Assembly: GCF_000690055.1 (NCBI RefSeq)
Contig: NZ_JJNZ01000027.1
Span: 1 to 51,547 of the forward strand
Reading direction: 5' to 3'
DNA length: 51,547 nucleotides
Source of the DNA: Pseudoalteromonas fuliginea
GTDB lineage: Bacteria > Pseudomonadota > Gammaproteobacteria > Enterobacterales > Alteromonadaceae
Positions within the stretch are counted from its first letter, which is position 1, and each line of letters opens with the position of its first letter. Positions 1 through 9,594 of this stretch are shown piece after piece. Both the position numbers and the translations under genes were made by a program. The notes under the pieces were generated by a model. The model searched no databases. It was not told the DNA's origin and saw nothing but the letters and a program-made list of their open reading frames with translations.

Positions 1-1
1 G

Positions 2-250
2 ATCAAGTCTGAGCTAGTACAACTAATTTTTGAAGAAGAAGATAAAGATTTGACGGAAAAAGCTTATCTAGATGGATTTGAAGATGGTCTAAAATCTCTG
101 GCCTTTAAGTCCGATCTAAATCTAATTTTTAAGTCGAGCATGCAAGGTGGTAAATCAATTTACTGTAATGCCGCATTTAAAACTCTTGTGAAAGAAAATA
201 ATTTAACTGGGATTACTTTTAATAGTGACTTACTTAGCATTTTTACATAG
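2..250 (+). CDS. C-terminal part of an unknown protein, cut by the window edge
   Basis: The frame is open from base 2 to the TAG at 248-250, and no stop or convincing start lies between, so this is the last 82 codons of a gene that begins upstream of the window. A TTG at 50 could be read as a start, but it has no ribosome binding site and the charged residues before it (EEEDKD) look like ordinary protein. I see no membrane segment or motif that I recognise; single Cys and repeated Phe/Lys/Asn suggest a small soluble protein. It runs toward the defence operon, which is on the opposite strand. Function unknown. Confidence 0.5.
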   Translation: MKSELVQLIFEEEDKDLTEKAYLDGFEDGLKSLAFKSDLNLIFKSSMQGGKSIYCNAAFKTLVKENNLTGITFNSDLLSIFT

Positions 251-332
251 CAGCCTCTAAACGCAGCTTTATAATTCGGAATGCCCTCACTCACGACTAT
301 AAAAAGTATCCTTGAAATATTAAGCCTTTGTC

Positions 333-362
333 AACTAACGTTAATATGTATTAACGTTAGTT
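333..362. repeat. Perfect 13-bp inverted repeat between convergent genes
   Basis: AACTAACGTTAAT and its exact complement flank a 4-base loop (ATGT). It lies between the stop codons of the partial gene and the helicase gene, where a shared terminator is expected. It is AT-rich and has no T-tract on either side, so termination activity is uncertain; it could also mark an element boundary. Confidence 0.55.
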
Positions 363-391
363 CAGTATTAAATGATTTTGAATTCATAGCG

Positions 392-2419
392 TCATTCATT
401 TATTGGAACCTCTTCAAATTCAGGAAATACTTTTAATAGATGCTCCTTTTCTTCCTTTGTTACCACTTTTACAACTGTAAGGTTTTTTATCGTTCGAGAA
501 CACGCTACATAAAACAACTTCATGTTAGGGGGTGTAAATACACTGGAGGTTTCTGTACTATCATCACTGAACTTAAAACTGTACTTATTCCAAAAGTACT
601 CATCTAAGACAACTAAAACGTTCTCAATACCTGAGCCTTTAGTTTTATGCATTGTAATGAAATCACACTCCTCATTTAGATATTTGTAATATCTGTTTAT
701 CTCACTAAAACTGATCTCTTCAGAGAACAGATCATGATAAAACCTTTCTCGTTTGAAGTTACTATGGAACTCATTGAAAGCTTCTTCAGTTAATTCAGGT
801 ACTTGCTTGACCATTTTGGTTAAGCTATTAGATCCTGCATTGAAAATCATTTTGAGCTGTTGATACTCTTCATCATTTTTCAATTCAGATAAAAAAGCTT
901 CTTTACGATCAACATAAGCCAGATGAGCTTCTGACTTAGCAAGAATATTTTCTTTAAAAGCCACTTCAAGAGTTTTATTTATACTAAGGTTTCCTCTAGT
1001 TATTTTTTCGAATGCGGCCACTATCCTCTCTTTTTCTCTCAGGGTTTTAAGTACAAACCCTGACTTTTTAAGTTCAGATAATATAAAGTTATACCTTTTT
1101 TCCGAACCACTATAGGCATTACATAACTCTGCGAGATCAAGCACTTGAATGCTTGAAAGTACTTTTTCGATCTCATCTTTGACATCCGTATATCTATCAG
1201 AAAACACTTTGTACAAACCAGCAAAGCCAACTTTGCCTGCTATTGACTTATTTGTAAGCATTAACTTTTTATGGGATCGCTCTTCACCATCTGCAAAATC
1301 TATTAATTTATCGATGAAATCTAGGTATGCCTGTTTTGTTTCAGGGGAGCTCTTAGAGTGAGGCTTGACATTATCCCAGACAGCATAAAGCAAGCTAACA
1401 TGTCCTTGCCTATCTTTTAATATTTCTTTGATGCCATCTTGTTTAATTTTGAATGCTAGTTTTTGGTTGAGAGCATCTATTCTCAAGTAGTTAACAAAGT
1501 CAATTACCTGCTCTGAACATCTGAAATTATCTTCTTTTGCTATCTCGACAATCTGATCTGAATCAATGTATGCGCGAACATCTCCAATACCATCAGAGTA
1601 AATACTTTGCATAGAATCACCAAATAAGCCAACAGTCGTTTTTCTTTCTTTTGGAAGGTACTTTAAAAACACTTCAATAATTTCTTCATTCGTGTCTTGA
1701 TATTCATCAATTAAAACAAAGTCATACTTATCACTTAAAATCCTTCCTAGTTTTGGGAAACGTTTAAAGAGTAGAGCGGCAACTTTGAGTAAACTGTCAT
1801 GCCCAAATGATAGATCTTTAAACCTATCAAAGCGTGAATCATTGTATTTGATATTTCGATGATCTTTATCTTTGATAACATTACAGACTTCAGCATTCAA
1901 TTCAGCTATTTTTAAATTCAGTTCATAATTATGCTCAGTAGGAGCTTTATCATATTCTCTTTTACCTATTTCTTTGGCAGAAGTTTCGCCTTTAACTATA
2001 TATTTTAGCTTTGCGTATTTTTTATAAGTCCTCTTGTAGTTATCATGGTTAGCTTTTTTTAGTTCATTACCAGCTAGGTCTGAATTTTCCTCAGTTTCAA
2101 ATTCTACGTTAGAAACTATAAAAATTTCATGTATAACCTGCTGAATCGCTTTTGTATGATTCTTAATTAAGGCCGCAAGAAATGAGTGTATAGTGGACAC
2201 TTTATAGCCATCTCCAACACGGTCAATAATTTCATTAACTGCCAAGTTAGTGTGTGTAATACACGCAACCCTATTCTTAGAGTAATCTTGTGATAGAAAC
2301 TGCAGAGTATGTTTTAGCGTTTCAGTCTTCCCAGACCCCGCACCTCCCTGTAAAACAAAACTCATGCTTTCAGCTATACATTTTTGAATTTGTTGCTGTG
2401 GTGTTATTTGGCTATCCAT
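392..2419 (-). CDS. gajB: UvrD/Rep-like helicase, GajB-like partner of the Gabija pair
   Basis: Superfamily 1 helicase of 675 residues. Visible motifs in order: Walker A GGAGSGKT (about 25-32), motif Ia ITHTNLAVNE, Walker B DEYQD (238-242), motif III GDSMQSIY (267-274), MHKTKG near residue 600 and VACSR near 637, all typical of UvrD/PcrA proteins. The ATG at 2419 is chosen because an AAGGAGG site precedes it by 6 bases; a further 12 in-frame codons upstream lack a good site and contain that ribosome binding site. The gene overlaps the 3' end of the OLD nuclease gene by 16 bases, so the two are probably translationally coupled. In Gabija, GajB is thought to sense or process DNA ends or nucleotide depletion with GajA. 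It is longer than the roughly 500-residue classical GajB, so subtype is uncertain. Confidence 0.75.
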   Translation of the reverse strand: MDSQITPQQQIQKCIAESMSFVLQGGAGSGKTETLKHTLQFLSQDYSKNRVACITHTNLAVNEIIDRVGDGYKVSTIHSFLAALIKNHTKAIQQVIHEIFIVSNVEFETEENSDLAGNELKKANHDNYKRTYKKYAKLKYIVKGETSAKEIGKREYDKAPTEHNYELNLKIAELNAEVCNVIKDKDHRNIKYNDSRFDRFKDLSFGHDSLLKVAALLFKRFPKLGRILSDKYDFVLIDEYQDTNEEIIEVFLKYLPKERKTTVGLFGDSMQSIYSDGIGDVRAYIDSDQIVEIAKEDNFRCSEQVIDFVNYLRIDALNQKLAFKIKQDGIKEILKDRQGHVSLLYAVWDNVKPHSKSSPETKQAYLDFIDKLIDFADGEERSHKKLMLTNKSIAGKVGFAGLYKVFSDRYTDVKDEIEKVLSSIQVLDLAELCNAYSGSEKRYNFILSELKKSGFVLKTLREKERIVAAFEKITRGNLSINKTLEVAFKENILAKSEAHLAYVDRKEAFLSELKNDEEYQQLKMIFNAGSNSLTKMVKQVPELTEEAFNEFHSNFKRERFYHDLFSEEISFSEINRYYKYLNEECDFITMHKTKGSGIENVLVVLDEYFWNKYSFKFSDDSTETSSVFTPPNMKLFYVACSRTIKNLTVVKVVTKEEKEHLLKVFPEFEEVPINE

Positions 2420-4392
2420 TTTAATCCCTCCTTGATATACGAGGGAGTGTTCCACTTTAAATTGTCTTTTGAAAGAGCAAGGAAGAGTATGGATGAAGCA
2501 AAACTAGACTTTCCCTTACTATCAAGAATTATATCTACAAATTTGTCAGGATCAGACTTGCACTCTTCAAACCTCTTTTTGTTTTTGAGCCCACTAATGT
2601 CATCGATATTGCGACCAATTATTTTCATATTTACACTGACAAAAGACTCTTCAAAGCTTCTTCCTTGGTAACTATTTTCAGTATCTTGATATGCTACCTT
2701 GATCAGTGACGATGGATCTCTGTGTTGATGTTTTTTTAATTTATCCATCCATATAGGAAAGTCTTTTTCCTTAAACTCGGGTGAATTAAAGTAATGCCTA
2801 ATAGTAGCATTACTCGTATGTGTCCCTTCTTTAACGGGACATGCTTTATAACTACTTTCACTCCACCTTGTAGTATCTAGGTCTGTGATGATAAGTGTCT
2901 TTATTTGAAGGAAATTAAGGAAGTGCTTAAATGCTTTAGCATTCGCTCCGACTTCAAGTATCGAAATATTTTGAGAAGTAAGTGCAATATCTCCTTCATC
3001 ACCAACTCTTTCTTTATCAAATTGGTCTATGAAGTATGGCAGGAGTATTTTTTCAGAAGTGCCTTCGATAAAGATGATCTTCTCTGCAAAAAATAACTCT
3101 GAAGACTCAATTGTTAAATACTGTTTAAGAAACTTAAAGTTTTCCTTCTCTATTTTATCTTCTTCATCATTGGACTCATCTACATACATTTTCTGTAGCT
3201 CTAAGTAGAAGTTCAGAACCTCTGTATTCAGTTCTTTTTTGAGAGTCCGAAAGTAGCGAATATCCTTAAAATTGCACTTTTTGACGATATGAGCAGAATG
3301 GGTGGAAATGAAAGTTTGAAGACCTTTTATCTCATTTAAAGTGTCTTTTATTTTATCAATAAATATATATTGTAGCTGAGGATGAGTATGAGCTTCTGGC
3401 TCTTCAATAAATAAAAGGTTGATATCTCGATTGGCCTCTAAAAAGTCTTGCTTTTCAATTTCTATGTTAAGAAGTAAATAGAGTATATTCATGTGCCCTA
3501 AACCATTTTGATGCTCAGGCAACTCGGTATCATCCTTTCCGTACGTTATCTTGGAATGACTTGCCATTACTTCTTTTGATTGCAAGTCCGAAACAACGTT
3601 TAAGTCTGTGAGGCCCAGAAAAGACTTACCATTTTTAAGGAAAGGCTCAAAAAAAGTTTTATAATTATCACTAAGCTCTCTATCTGCTTCAATAATTGAT
3701 GAATTAATAGCGGCGAGTTCATCATGAGACATTTTGACTTTACTGTTATAATACAAAGTTGTTAAATGTGAGAGTATTTTCCGTTCATGAGGTTTTGCAT
3801 CAGAACTCGTTACATTTCTATTTGCTTTAATTATTTTCAAATTGATTAAGCTATTGACATCTGCAGCTTCTTTTTGAATTAATTTAGAGCGATGCTTTGA
3901 CTCAAAATCACTATAATCATCAAAAATATAGTAATTAACCTGAATATATTCGAAAAGATTCTTTTTGATGAACTCTTCTCTTGTATTTATAACTGCTTCA
4001 AGATCTTTTAAGAGTTTTGATTTATTAATAGTCGCTTCAATCGAGATTCGAGCCAAATTACATTCCGTATCAAGATCTACAATAAAATCTGAAAGGTTAT
4101 GTAAGCTATCTTTTTCATTATACGTTATATCTAATGATAATCTTATCGCTAACGAGTACACATCTGTTTGATGGCTTAGTTTAAGGATATCTTGACGGAG
4201 TGAAAGTGGAAAATCAGCAAAGTAGAACTTTTTAGATTTAAGAAATTTTTCAAATAAAACTATGAAAGATGTTTTTCCAGAATTGTTCTTACCTATCAAA
4301 AGCGATAAATCATTATTTTCTTCATCCTCTAAATCTAATGTTGTATCTTTGAGTAACCTAAAATTCTGAATTCGAATTTTACTAATATGCAT
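2404..4392 (-). CDS. gajA: OLD-family ATPase with TOPRIM nuclease domain, GajA-like
   Basis: A 662-residue ABC-type ATPase fused to a TOPRIM nuclease domain, the layout of overcoming-lysogenization-defect (OLD) proteins and GajA. Visible: Walker A GKNNSGKT (34-41), signature-like NGLGHMN (296-302), Walker B LLFIEEPEAH (326-335), switch His in STHSAH (363-368), then TOPRIM acidic residues in FIEG (E443) and ITDLD (D504, D506). The start at 4392 is favoured by an AAGGAAT site; a longer frame to 4437 adds 15 residues of no family character. It is the first gene of a two-gene operon with the UvrD-like helicase, which is the defining Gabija arrangement. Members cut DNA as anti-phage effectors. The protein is about 80 residues longer than classical GajA. 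The gene appears more AT-rich than the core genes to its right, consistent with horizontal acquisition (impression only). Confidence 0.78.
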   Translation of the reverse strand: MHISKIRIQNFRLLKDTTLDLEDEENNDLSLLIGKNNSGKTSFIVLFEKFLKSKKFYFADFPLSLRQDILKLSHQTDVYSLAIRLSLDITYNEKDSLHNLSDFIVDLDTECNLARISIEATINKSKLLKDLEAVINTREEFIKKNLFEYIQVNYYIFDDYSDFESKHRSKLIQKEAADVNSLINLKIIKANRNVTSSDAKPHERKILSHLTTLYYNSKVKMSHDELAAINSSIIEADRELSDNYKTFFEPFLKNGKSFLGLTDLNVVSDLQSKEVMASHSKITYGKDDTELPEHQNGLGHMNILYLLLNIEIEKQDFLEANRDINLLFIEEPEAHTHPQLQYIFIDKIKDTLNEIKGLQTFISTHSAHIVKKCNFKDIRYFRTLKKELNTEVLNFYLELQKMYVDESNDEEDKIEKENFKFLKQYLTIESSELFFAEKIIFIEGTSEKILLPYFIDQFDKERVGDEGDIALTSQNISILEVGANAKAFKHFLNFLQIKTLIITDLDTTRWSESSYKACPVKEGTHTSNATIRHYFNSPEFKEKDFPIWMDKLKKHQHRDPSSLIKVAYQDTENSYQGRSFEESFVSVNMKIIGRNIDDISGLKNKKRFEECKSDPDKFVDIILDSKGKSSFASSILFLALSKDNLKWNTPSYIKEGLKWIAK

Positions 4393-4686
4393 CTTTATTC
4401 CTTGTGAAAATAAGGGGACAGTATTAACCCCAAACACCTTACTTGGTAAGTCCTAACTGCTAAGCTACACAACAAGTCTTTCATTTTCAATGAAATGAAC
4501 CAACTTAAAATTAAACCTATATTTTTTCATATCCTCGCTCAATAACCTACATCAGATCGCCAGGGTCAAATCTTGACTTCATACATCATAATTTCTCACA
4601 GCCCGATTATTACTTTTTATTGAAATTCTACCAAGTGCCATGAGCATACGGCTAAAAACGAATAACTTCCCCTAAAATTTAAACAC

Positions 4687-4720
4687 AAAAAAGCCCGCAG
4701 CGTTAACTGCGGGCTTTTTT
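4687..4720 (-). terminator. Rho-independent terminator of rnpB
   Basis: An 8-bp GC-rich stem (GCCCGCAG with CTGCGGGC) around a 6-base loop, flanked by A6 on the left and T6 on the right, so it can work on both strands. On the minus strand it lies about 10 bases after the RNase P RNA 3' end. Confidence 0.9.
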
Positions 4721-4729
4721 GTTGAATGA

Positions 4730-5104
<375 letters not shown>

Positions 5105-5110
5105 GCGCGC

Positions 5111-5116
5111 AGTATA
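5111..5116 (-). promoter_or_regulatory. -10 box of the rnpB promoter
   Basis: TATACT on the minus strand, 7 bases before the predicted RNA 5' end, which is a normal discriminator length followed by a GC-rich GCGCGCC. No clear -35 hexamer is seen at 16-18 bases upstream. Confidence 0.55.
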
Positions 5117-5145
5117 CATGAGGCTAATACCAAGCGCAGTAAAAT

Positions 5146-6003
5146 TTACTCTTTTTCTTCAATAATTGTTTTGTATAAAGCGTTTTTCTTCATTCCAAAG
5201 TATTCAGCAACCACGCCACAGGCTTTTTTCATTGGCATTTCACTCTCAAGAAGTGCCAACATTTTGCGCGCTTCAGGCGGAACATCGTCTATTTGCTTTG
5301 GTTTGCCCGCAAGCATCAGCACTATTTCGCCGCGCTGCTTGGTAGGATCATCTGTTAAAAACTGTTTAAGCTCACTTACACTACCATTAAAAAATGTTTC
5401 AAAGGTTTTGGTTAGCTCTTTAGCAAAAACAACGTGTTGATCGTCGCCAAGTGCTAGTGCTAAATCATCAAGGCTTGCCATAATACGGTGCGTACTTTCG
5501 TACATTATGCTGGTGATACCTGAGTTAACAGCTTCGGTAAAAAAGTCTTGCCGAGCTTTGCTTTTAGCTGGCGTAAAGCCTAAAAACTGAAAGCGGTCGG
5601 TTGGTAAGCCTGAACAACATACAGCGGTAATAGCAGCACACGCACCAGGTATAGGTGTCACATGCGCGCCTTGTTCGCGACATAGATTTACAACAGCGTA
5701 GCCTGGATCACTAATTAGTGGTGTACCAGCGTCAGATACTAAAGCAATATTTAAACCTTGATTAAGTTGATCAATAATTTGTTGTGCTTTTTGCTTTTCG
5801 TTGTGGTCGTGTAATGCGAATGTTTTAGCCTTGATACCAAAGTGGCTAAGTAGCTTGCCGGTATGGCGAGTATCTTCAGCAGCTATTAAGTCAACCTGCG
5901 ATAATGTCGCGATTGCACGCTGACTTAAGTCGTCATAATTGCCAATTGGGGTGGCTACAATGTAAAGAGTGCCAATTTTCTGTGAATTCTCCTCATTTAA
6001 CAT
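5146..6003 (-). CDS. rsmI: 16S rRNA 2'-O-ribose C1402 methyltransferase
   Basis: RsmI uses S-adenosylmethionine to methylate the ribose of C1402 in 16S rRNA, fine-tuning the decoding centre. The 285-residue protein has the tetrapyrrole-methylase-like fold motifs expected: GTLYIVATPIGNYDDL at the N-terminus, AAEDTRHTG, SDAGTPLISDPGY and PGACAAITA, then GLPTDRF. An AGGAG site precedes the ATG. It is divergent from lpoA, 61 bases away, the arrangement found in E. coli (rsmI-lpoA), and sits just upstream of rnpB on the same strand. Confidence 0.96.
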   Translation of the reverse strand: MLNEENSQKIGTLYIVATPIGNYDDLSQRAIATLSQVDLIAAEDTRHTGKLLSHFGIKAKTFALHDHNEKQKAQQIIDQLNQGLNIALVSDAGTPLISDPGYAVVNLCREQGAHVTPIPGACAAITAVCCSGLPTDRFQFLGFTPAKSKARQDFFTEAVNSGITSIMYESTHRIMASLDDLALALGDDQHVVFAKELTKTFETFFNGSVSELKQFLTDDPTKQRGEIVLMLAGKPKQIDDVPPEARKMLALLESEMPMKKACGVVAEYFGMKKNALYKTIIEEKE

Positions 6004-6064
6004 TGAGGTCTCCTGCGTCAGTCAGTAATATAAGCAAATCGCGTTAACGTATTGGGAAATCATT

Positions 6065-7942
6065 GTGCGACTTAAACTAGTTAGTCTATTAATTATATTG
6101 TCAGGGTTATCGGCGTGCAGCACAACCGAAAAACCAACTAAAAACAGTGATAACTTCAGTAACAGTGCAAATGTATTAAAAAATCAAGCTACCAGCGCAC
6201 AATCTATCTATCAATTGGCTCAAAATCGTCAAGGGGCTGATAAAATACAATTGTTGTATAGCGCAAGAGATGCAGCTATTACAGAGCAAAACTGGCCGCT
6301 ACTAGAAAAAATAGGTAGCGACCTTGAATTAACAGCCAGTGTTGATCAAATTCAAAACCGTCTTTATATTGCGTTTGCGCAAAAACAACAGAATAAAAAT
6401 GCTCAAGCCTTGGTTATTCTACAATCGCTAGACGGGCAACTAACCCAACCCGAGCACTTTGCATGGCATCAGTTTTTAACTGCCAGTATTTACGCATCAC
6501 AAAATTTTCCTAAAAAAGCGGCCCCTTATTTCTTTAGGGCATCTGAGACAGCAGCTAAAAATAATATTGAGATCCCACAGCTTAATCAAAACTTGTGGGA
6601 TAACTTAAAAAAACTGTCATCTTATGCATTAGAGCGCTTTAACCGAGGTTCAGTAATTCAACAAGGTTGGGCTAACCTTGCCTTATATCATCAAGTATAT
6701 ACAAGCAGCGGTGTTGAGTTAGATCAAGCAATCAATAACTGGCGACGCCGCTATGTTGGACACCCAGCGGTAACGGTATTACCTAAACAAGATGAATTGT
6801 TTACAGAGTTTTCCCCTATAAATATAGAACGTTTAGTTATACTGCTCCCACAATCAGGGCCAAATGAGCGATTAGGCGATGCACTCAAAGCCGGTGTTCT
6901 AGCTGCGCTTGATAAACAAAACATTAGTGAAACTCTGTTTCTAGATGAAAACCTAAACACTGAAGAACTTGCAGCTAAAATTGAGGAAATAAACCCCGAC
7001 TTTGTTGTTGGGCCTTTGTTAAAAGCCAATATTGATAAACTTACAGCAGCTAACACCTTGATAAATATACCGGCTCTGCATTTAAATACCTTTGATGGTG
7101 AGCGTATTTCATTGCAGCATTACTTCTTTGCGCTGAGTCCTGAACACGAAGTAGAGCAAGCTTTAGAACACTTTTTAGCCATGGGCTACCAAAAACCAAT
7201 GTTGCTTGCACCTAATAATGTAAATGGCCAACGTTTAATTGACTACTTTAATTTACAGTGGCAACGCTACAGTGAAACCAAACCTCAGATTGGCCTGTAT
7301 AATGATAAAAAAGACATGCCTAATACAATTACCAGCTTACTAGAAGTTGATAAGTCTAAAGAGCGTATAAAAACTGTAAAAGCACTTTTTAAACAAGAAG
7401 TAGAGAACGAAACGCGATCGCGTAGTGACATAGATGTTATTTACATTTTAGGTGATGCAATAGAAACCCGTTTAATTAAACCTTACCTTGATGTAAATGT
7501 AAGTACATTTGCTGATCGTATCCCACTTTATGCCAGCTCTAAAAGTCATAGCAAACAAATTGACCGTACAGATAAAGGTGATCTAGAAGGACTATATTTT
7601 ACTGAGCTCCCATGGATGCTTAACTCACAAGTTAAACTACATACCTTGCGAGCACAATATGACACTTTATGGCCTGAACAAGTTGATATAAGCCAGCGTT
7701 TATTTGCTATGGCGTATGATGCAATATTAGTACTTCCAGAAATAAGGCAACTAAGTATTGTGCCTGGCAACGAATTTAGTGGTTTAAGCGGTAAGTTATC
7801 TATAAACAGCAGTGGGCACATAGAGCGAACATTAAATTGGGCGCAGTATTCTAATCGTCGTATAAAACCGGTGCAGTTAAAAACGCAGCGCCCAATACCA
7901 CTATTTATGCAATCAGCAAATACAATACAAACAAGTAATTAA
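6065..7942 (+). CDS. lpoA: Outer-membrane lipoprotein activator of PBP1A
   Basis: LpoA is anchored in the outer membrane and reaches through the peptidoglycan to stimulate the bifunctional synthase PBP1A. A lipoprotein signal peptide is clear: a basic start, a hydrophobic stretch and lipobox LSAC with the acylated Cys at 18. An N-terminal tetratricopeptide-like helical region (about 40-230) is followed by a periplasmic-binding-protein-like domain (from about 255, beginning RLVILLPQSGPNERLGDALKAG), matching the two-domain LpoA layout and length (625 residues). Translation begins at GTG. It heads the lpoA-yraN-diaA-dolP series; the yraN gene follows after 10 bases. Confidence 0.93.
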   Translation: MRLKLVSLLIILSGLSACSTTEKPTKNSDNFSNSANVLKNQATSAQSIYQLAQNRQGADKIQLLYSARDAAITEQNWPLLEKIGSDLELTASVDQIQNRLYIAFAQKQQNKNAQALVILQSLDGQLTQPEHFAWHQFLTASIYASQNFPKKAAPYFFRASETAAKNNIEIPQLNQNLWDNLKKLSSYALERFNRGSVIQQGWANLALYHQVYTSSGVELDQAINNWRRRYVGHPAVTVLPKQDELFTEFSPINIERLVILLPQSGPNERLGDALKAGVLAALDKQNISETLFLDENLNTEELAAKIEEINPDFVVGPLLKANIDKLTAANTLINIPALHLNTFDGERISLQHYFFALSPEHEVEQALEHFLAMGYQKPMLLAPNNVNGQRLIDYFNLQWQRYSETKPQIGLYNDKKDMPNTITSLLEVDKSKERIKTVKALFKQEVENETRSRSDIDVIYILGDAIETRLIKPYLDVNVSTFADRIPLYASSKSHSKQIDRTDKGDLEGLYFTELPWMLNSQVKLHTLRAQYDTLWPEQVDISQRLFAMAYDAILVLPEIRQLSIVPGNEFSGLSGKLSINSSGHIERTLNWAQYSNRRIKPVQLKTQRPIPLFMQSANTIQTSN

Positions 7943-7952
7943 AGGGGGCGAC

Positions 7953-8324
7953 ATGTCGTGGTTTAAAGAGCTGTGGCAAAATAGCCGTGAAAAAGGTCAA
8001 TATTATGAGCTCCAAGCGCAAAAATATTTGGTATCTCAGGGATTAACCCCCATTGAGCGTAATTATTACTGCCCCTTTGGTGAGCTTGATGTCATTATGA
8101 AAGAAGGTGACACCCTTGTTTTTGTAGAAGTTAAATTTCGTAAAAACAATGCGCGCGGCGGCGCTAATTATGCATTAAGCCCGCAGAAGCAGGCAAGACT
8201 AAAACGCAGTATTTATCATTACTTAGCCGCTAAAAACTTAACAAATGAAGCGCTTAGAATTGATTATGTAGCCATTACAGGAGAATCATCTCCCAAAATT
8301 AACTGGCTTAAAAACGTATTTTAA
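7953..8324 (+). CDS. yraN: UPF0102 family nuclease-like protein YraN
   Basis: A 123-residue protein of the UPF0102 family, whose members have a restriction-endonuclease-like core of unproven cellular role. The core motif is visible: GELDVIMKEGDTLVFVEVKFR, with the E-D and E-x-K residues of a PD-(D/E)xK-type site, near residues 45-65. An AGGGGG site precedes the ATG. It is the second gene after lpoA and precedes diaA, a conserved order in gammaproteobacteria. Confidence 0.9.
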   Translation: MSWFKELWQNSREKGQYYELQAQKYLVSQGLTPIERNYYCPFGELDVIMKEGDTLVFVEVKFRKNNARGGANYALSPQKQARLKRSIYHYLAAKNLTNEALRIDYVAITGESSPKINWLKNVF

Positions 8325-8384
8325 ATACTTAGGCAATATAGGCTTAAGTTCATATAAAGATTAAGTATAAATTATTGGTAGGCT

Positions 8385-8978
8385 ATGCAAGATACAATTA
8401 AAGAAATTTTTACAGAGAGCATTCAAGTACAAATCGCTGCAGGTGAAGTATTACCCAGTGCACTTGAATCAGCAGCATTTACCATTGCACAAAGCTTGAT
8501 AAACGGTAATAAACTCATTTGTTGCGGCACTGCAAATTGCCATATGCTAGCCCAACATATTGCGGGTGTACTTGTTAACCATTATGAAACTGAGCGGCCG
8601 TGTCTCCCCGCGATAGCTTTGTCTCAAGAAAATATAAATTTAGGTCAAAATAACCAAGGCGATGATCACGATACATTTGCGCGACAAGTTCGTGCTTTTG
8701 CCCAGCAAGGAGATTTACTTCTTGCACTTGCTATAAACGGTAACGAAAAACATATTATTTCTGCTGTAGAGGCTGCACTTACTAAAGATATGAAAGTAAT
8801 CGTGATGGTCGGTGATGATGGAGGGGAATTAGTTGGCTTACTTGGCCCTAATGACGTTGAAATAAGAACCCCTTCTAAGCGCCCTAGCCGTATTATCGAA
8901 TCGCATTTAGTTAACTTACACTGTTTAAGCGAACTTGTTGATTTAACCCTCTTTCCACAGGATGAAAACTATGTTTAA
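8385..8978 (+). CDS. diaA: DnaA initiator-associating SIS-domain protein
   Basis: DiaA is a tetrameric SIS-fold protein that binds DnaA and promotes orderly initiation at oriC. This 197-residue protein has the phosphosugar-isomerase fold features: NGNKLICCGTANCHMLAQH in the position of the usual G-x-G-x-S loop, and a second loop LLALAINGNEKHI. It resembles GmhA, the heptose isomerase, but context between yraN and dolP and the altered SIS loop favour DiaA. A GGTAGG site precedes the ATG. Its stop codon overlaps the beginning of dolP. Confidence 0.88.
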   Translation: MQDTIKEIFTESIQVQIAAGEVLPSALESAAFTIAQSLINGNKLICCGTANCHMLAQHIAGVLVNHYETERPCLPAIALSQENINLGQNNQGDDHDTFARQVRAFAQQGDLLLALAINGNEKHIISAVEAALTKDMKVIVMVGDDGGELVGLLGPNDVEIRTPSKRPSRIIESHLVNLHCLSELVDLTLFPQDENYV

Positions 8979-9537
8979 ACGCTCCCTTATTGTTTTAAGT
9001 ACTGTTGTATTATTGCAAGGCTGTGCGGCCGCTATTGTTGCAGGTACAGCTAGTGCAGTAACAGCAGCGAACGATCGCCGCACTATTGGCTCACAAATTG
9101 ATGATAACAATATTGAGATAAAAGCCAGCATTGCCTTGAGTGAGGTAGAGCGCCTTGAGAAATTTGCTAATATCAATGCAGTAAGCGTAAACGGTATCGT
9201 TTTATTAGTTGGTCAAGTCGCAAATCAAGAAATGAAAGGTGAAGCTCAACGTACAATTGAAGACGTTGCTGGTATTCGTAAAATTCATAATCAAATCCGT
9301 ATTGGATCAAATATTGGTATCACCACACAAACCCACGACTCATGGTTAACCTCAAAAGTAAAAGCGCAGCTACTCACTGCAAAGAATATTAGTAGCAATA
9401 ATATTAAGGTAGTTACTGAGAACGGTGAAGTATTTTTAATGGGATTAGTCTCTGAGTCTGAATCTAATCAAGCAGTAAACATTGCACGTAATGTATCTGG
9501 CGTTGAACGCGTAATAAAAGTTTTTGAATATATGTAG
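8971..9537 (+). CDS. dolP: Double BON-domain outer-membrane lipoprotein (DolP/YraP)
   Basis: DolP supports outer-membrane integrity and binds anionic phospholipids near the BAM machinery. It has a lipoprotein signal peptide with lipobox LLQGC (Cys at 18 from this start) and two BON domains, the first around EIKASIALSEVERLEKFANINAVSVNGIVLL and the second around WLTSKVKAQLLTAKNI to the end. Two starts are possible: ATG at 8962, without a site, and ATG at 8971, with AGGA eight bases before it; the second is chosen. It overlaps the diaA stop. A strong terminator follows. Confidence 0.9.
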   Translation: MFKRSLIVLSTVVLLQGCAAAIVAGTASAVTAANDRRTIGSQIDDNNIEIKASIALSEVERLEKFANINAVSVNGIVLLVGQVANQEMKGEAQRTIEDVAGIRKIHNQIRIGSNIGITTQTHDSWLTSKVKAQLLTAKNISSNNIKVVTENGEVFLMGLVSESESNQAVNIARNVSGVERVIKVFEYM

Positions 9538-9594
9538 TTGTAAAATGATAGATAGCCTAATTACATACACCGGCTCGCTTTTGTATCAGGCATA

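Noticed and set aside
2384..2671. Plus-strand frames inside gajA and gajB
   Set aside because: Shadows of the long minus-strand genes; no start signals.
392..4437. Reading the ATPase/helicase pair as PARIS, Septu or a retron effector
   Set aside because: A TOPRIM-bearing OLD protein with a UvrD helicase partner is the Gabija pattern; no reverse transcriptase, no second ATPase effector and no ncRNA signature is present.
8385..8978. Naming the SIS protein GmhA
   Set aside because: Gene order (yraN-diaA-dolP) and the altered SIS loop fit DiaA better, although the fold is shared.
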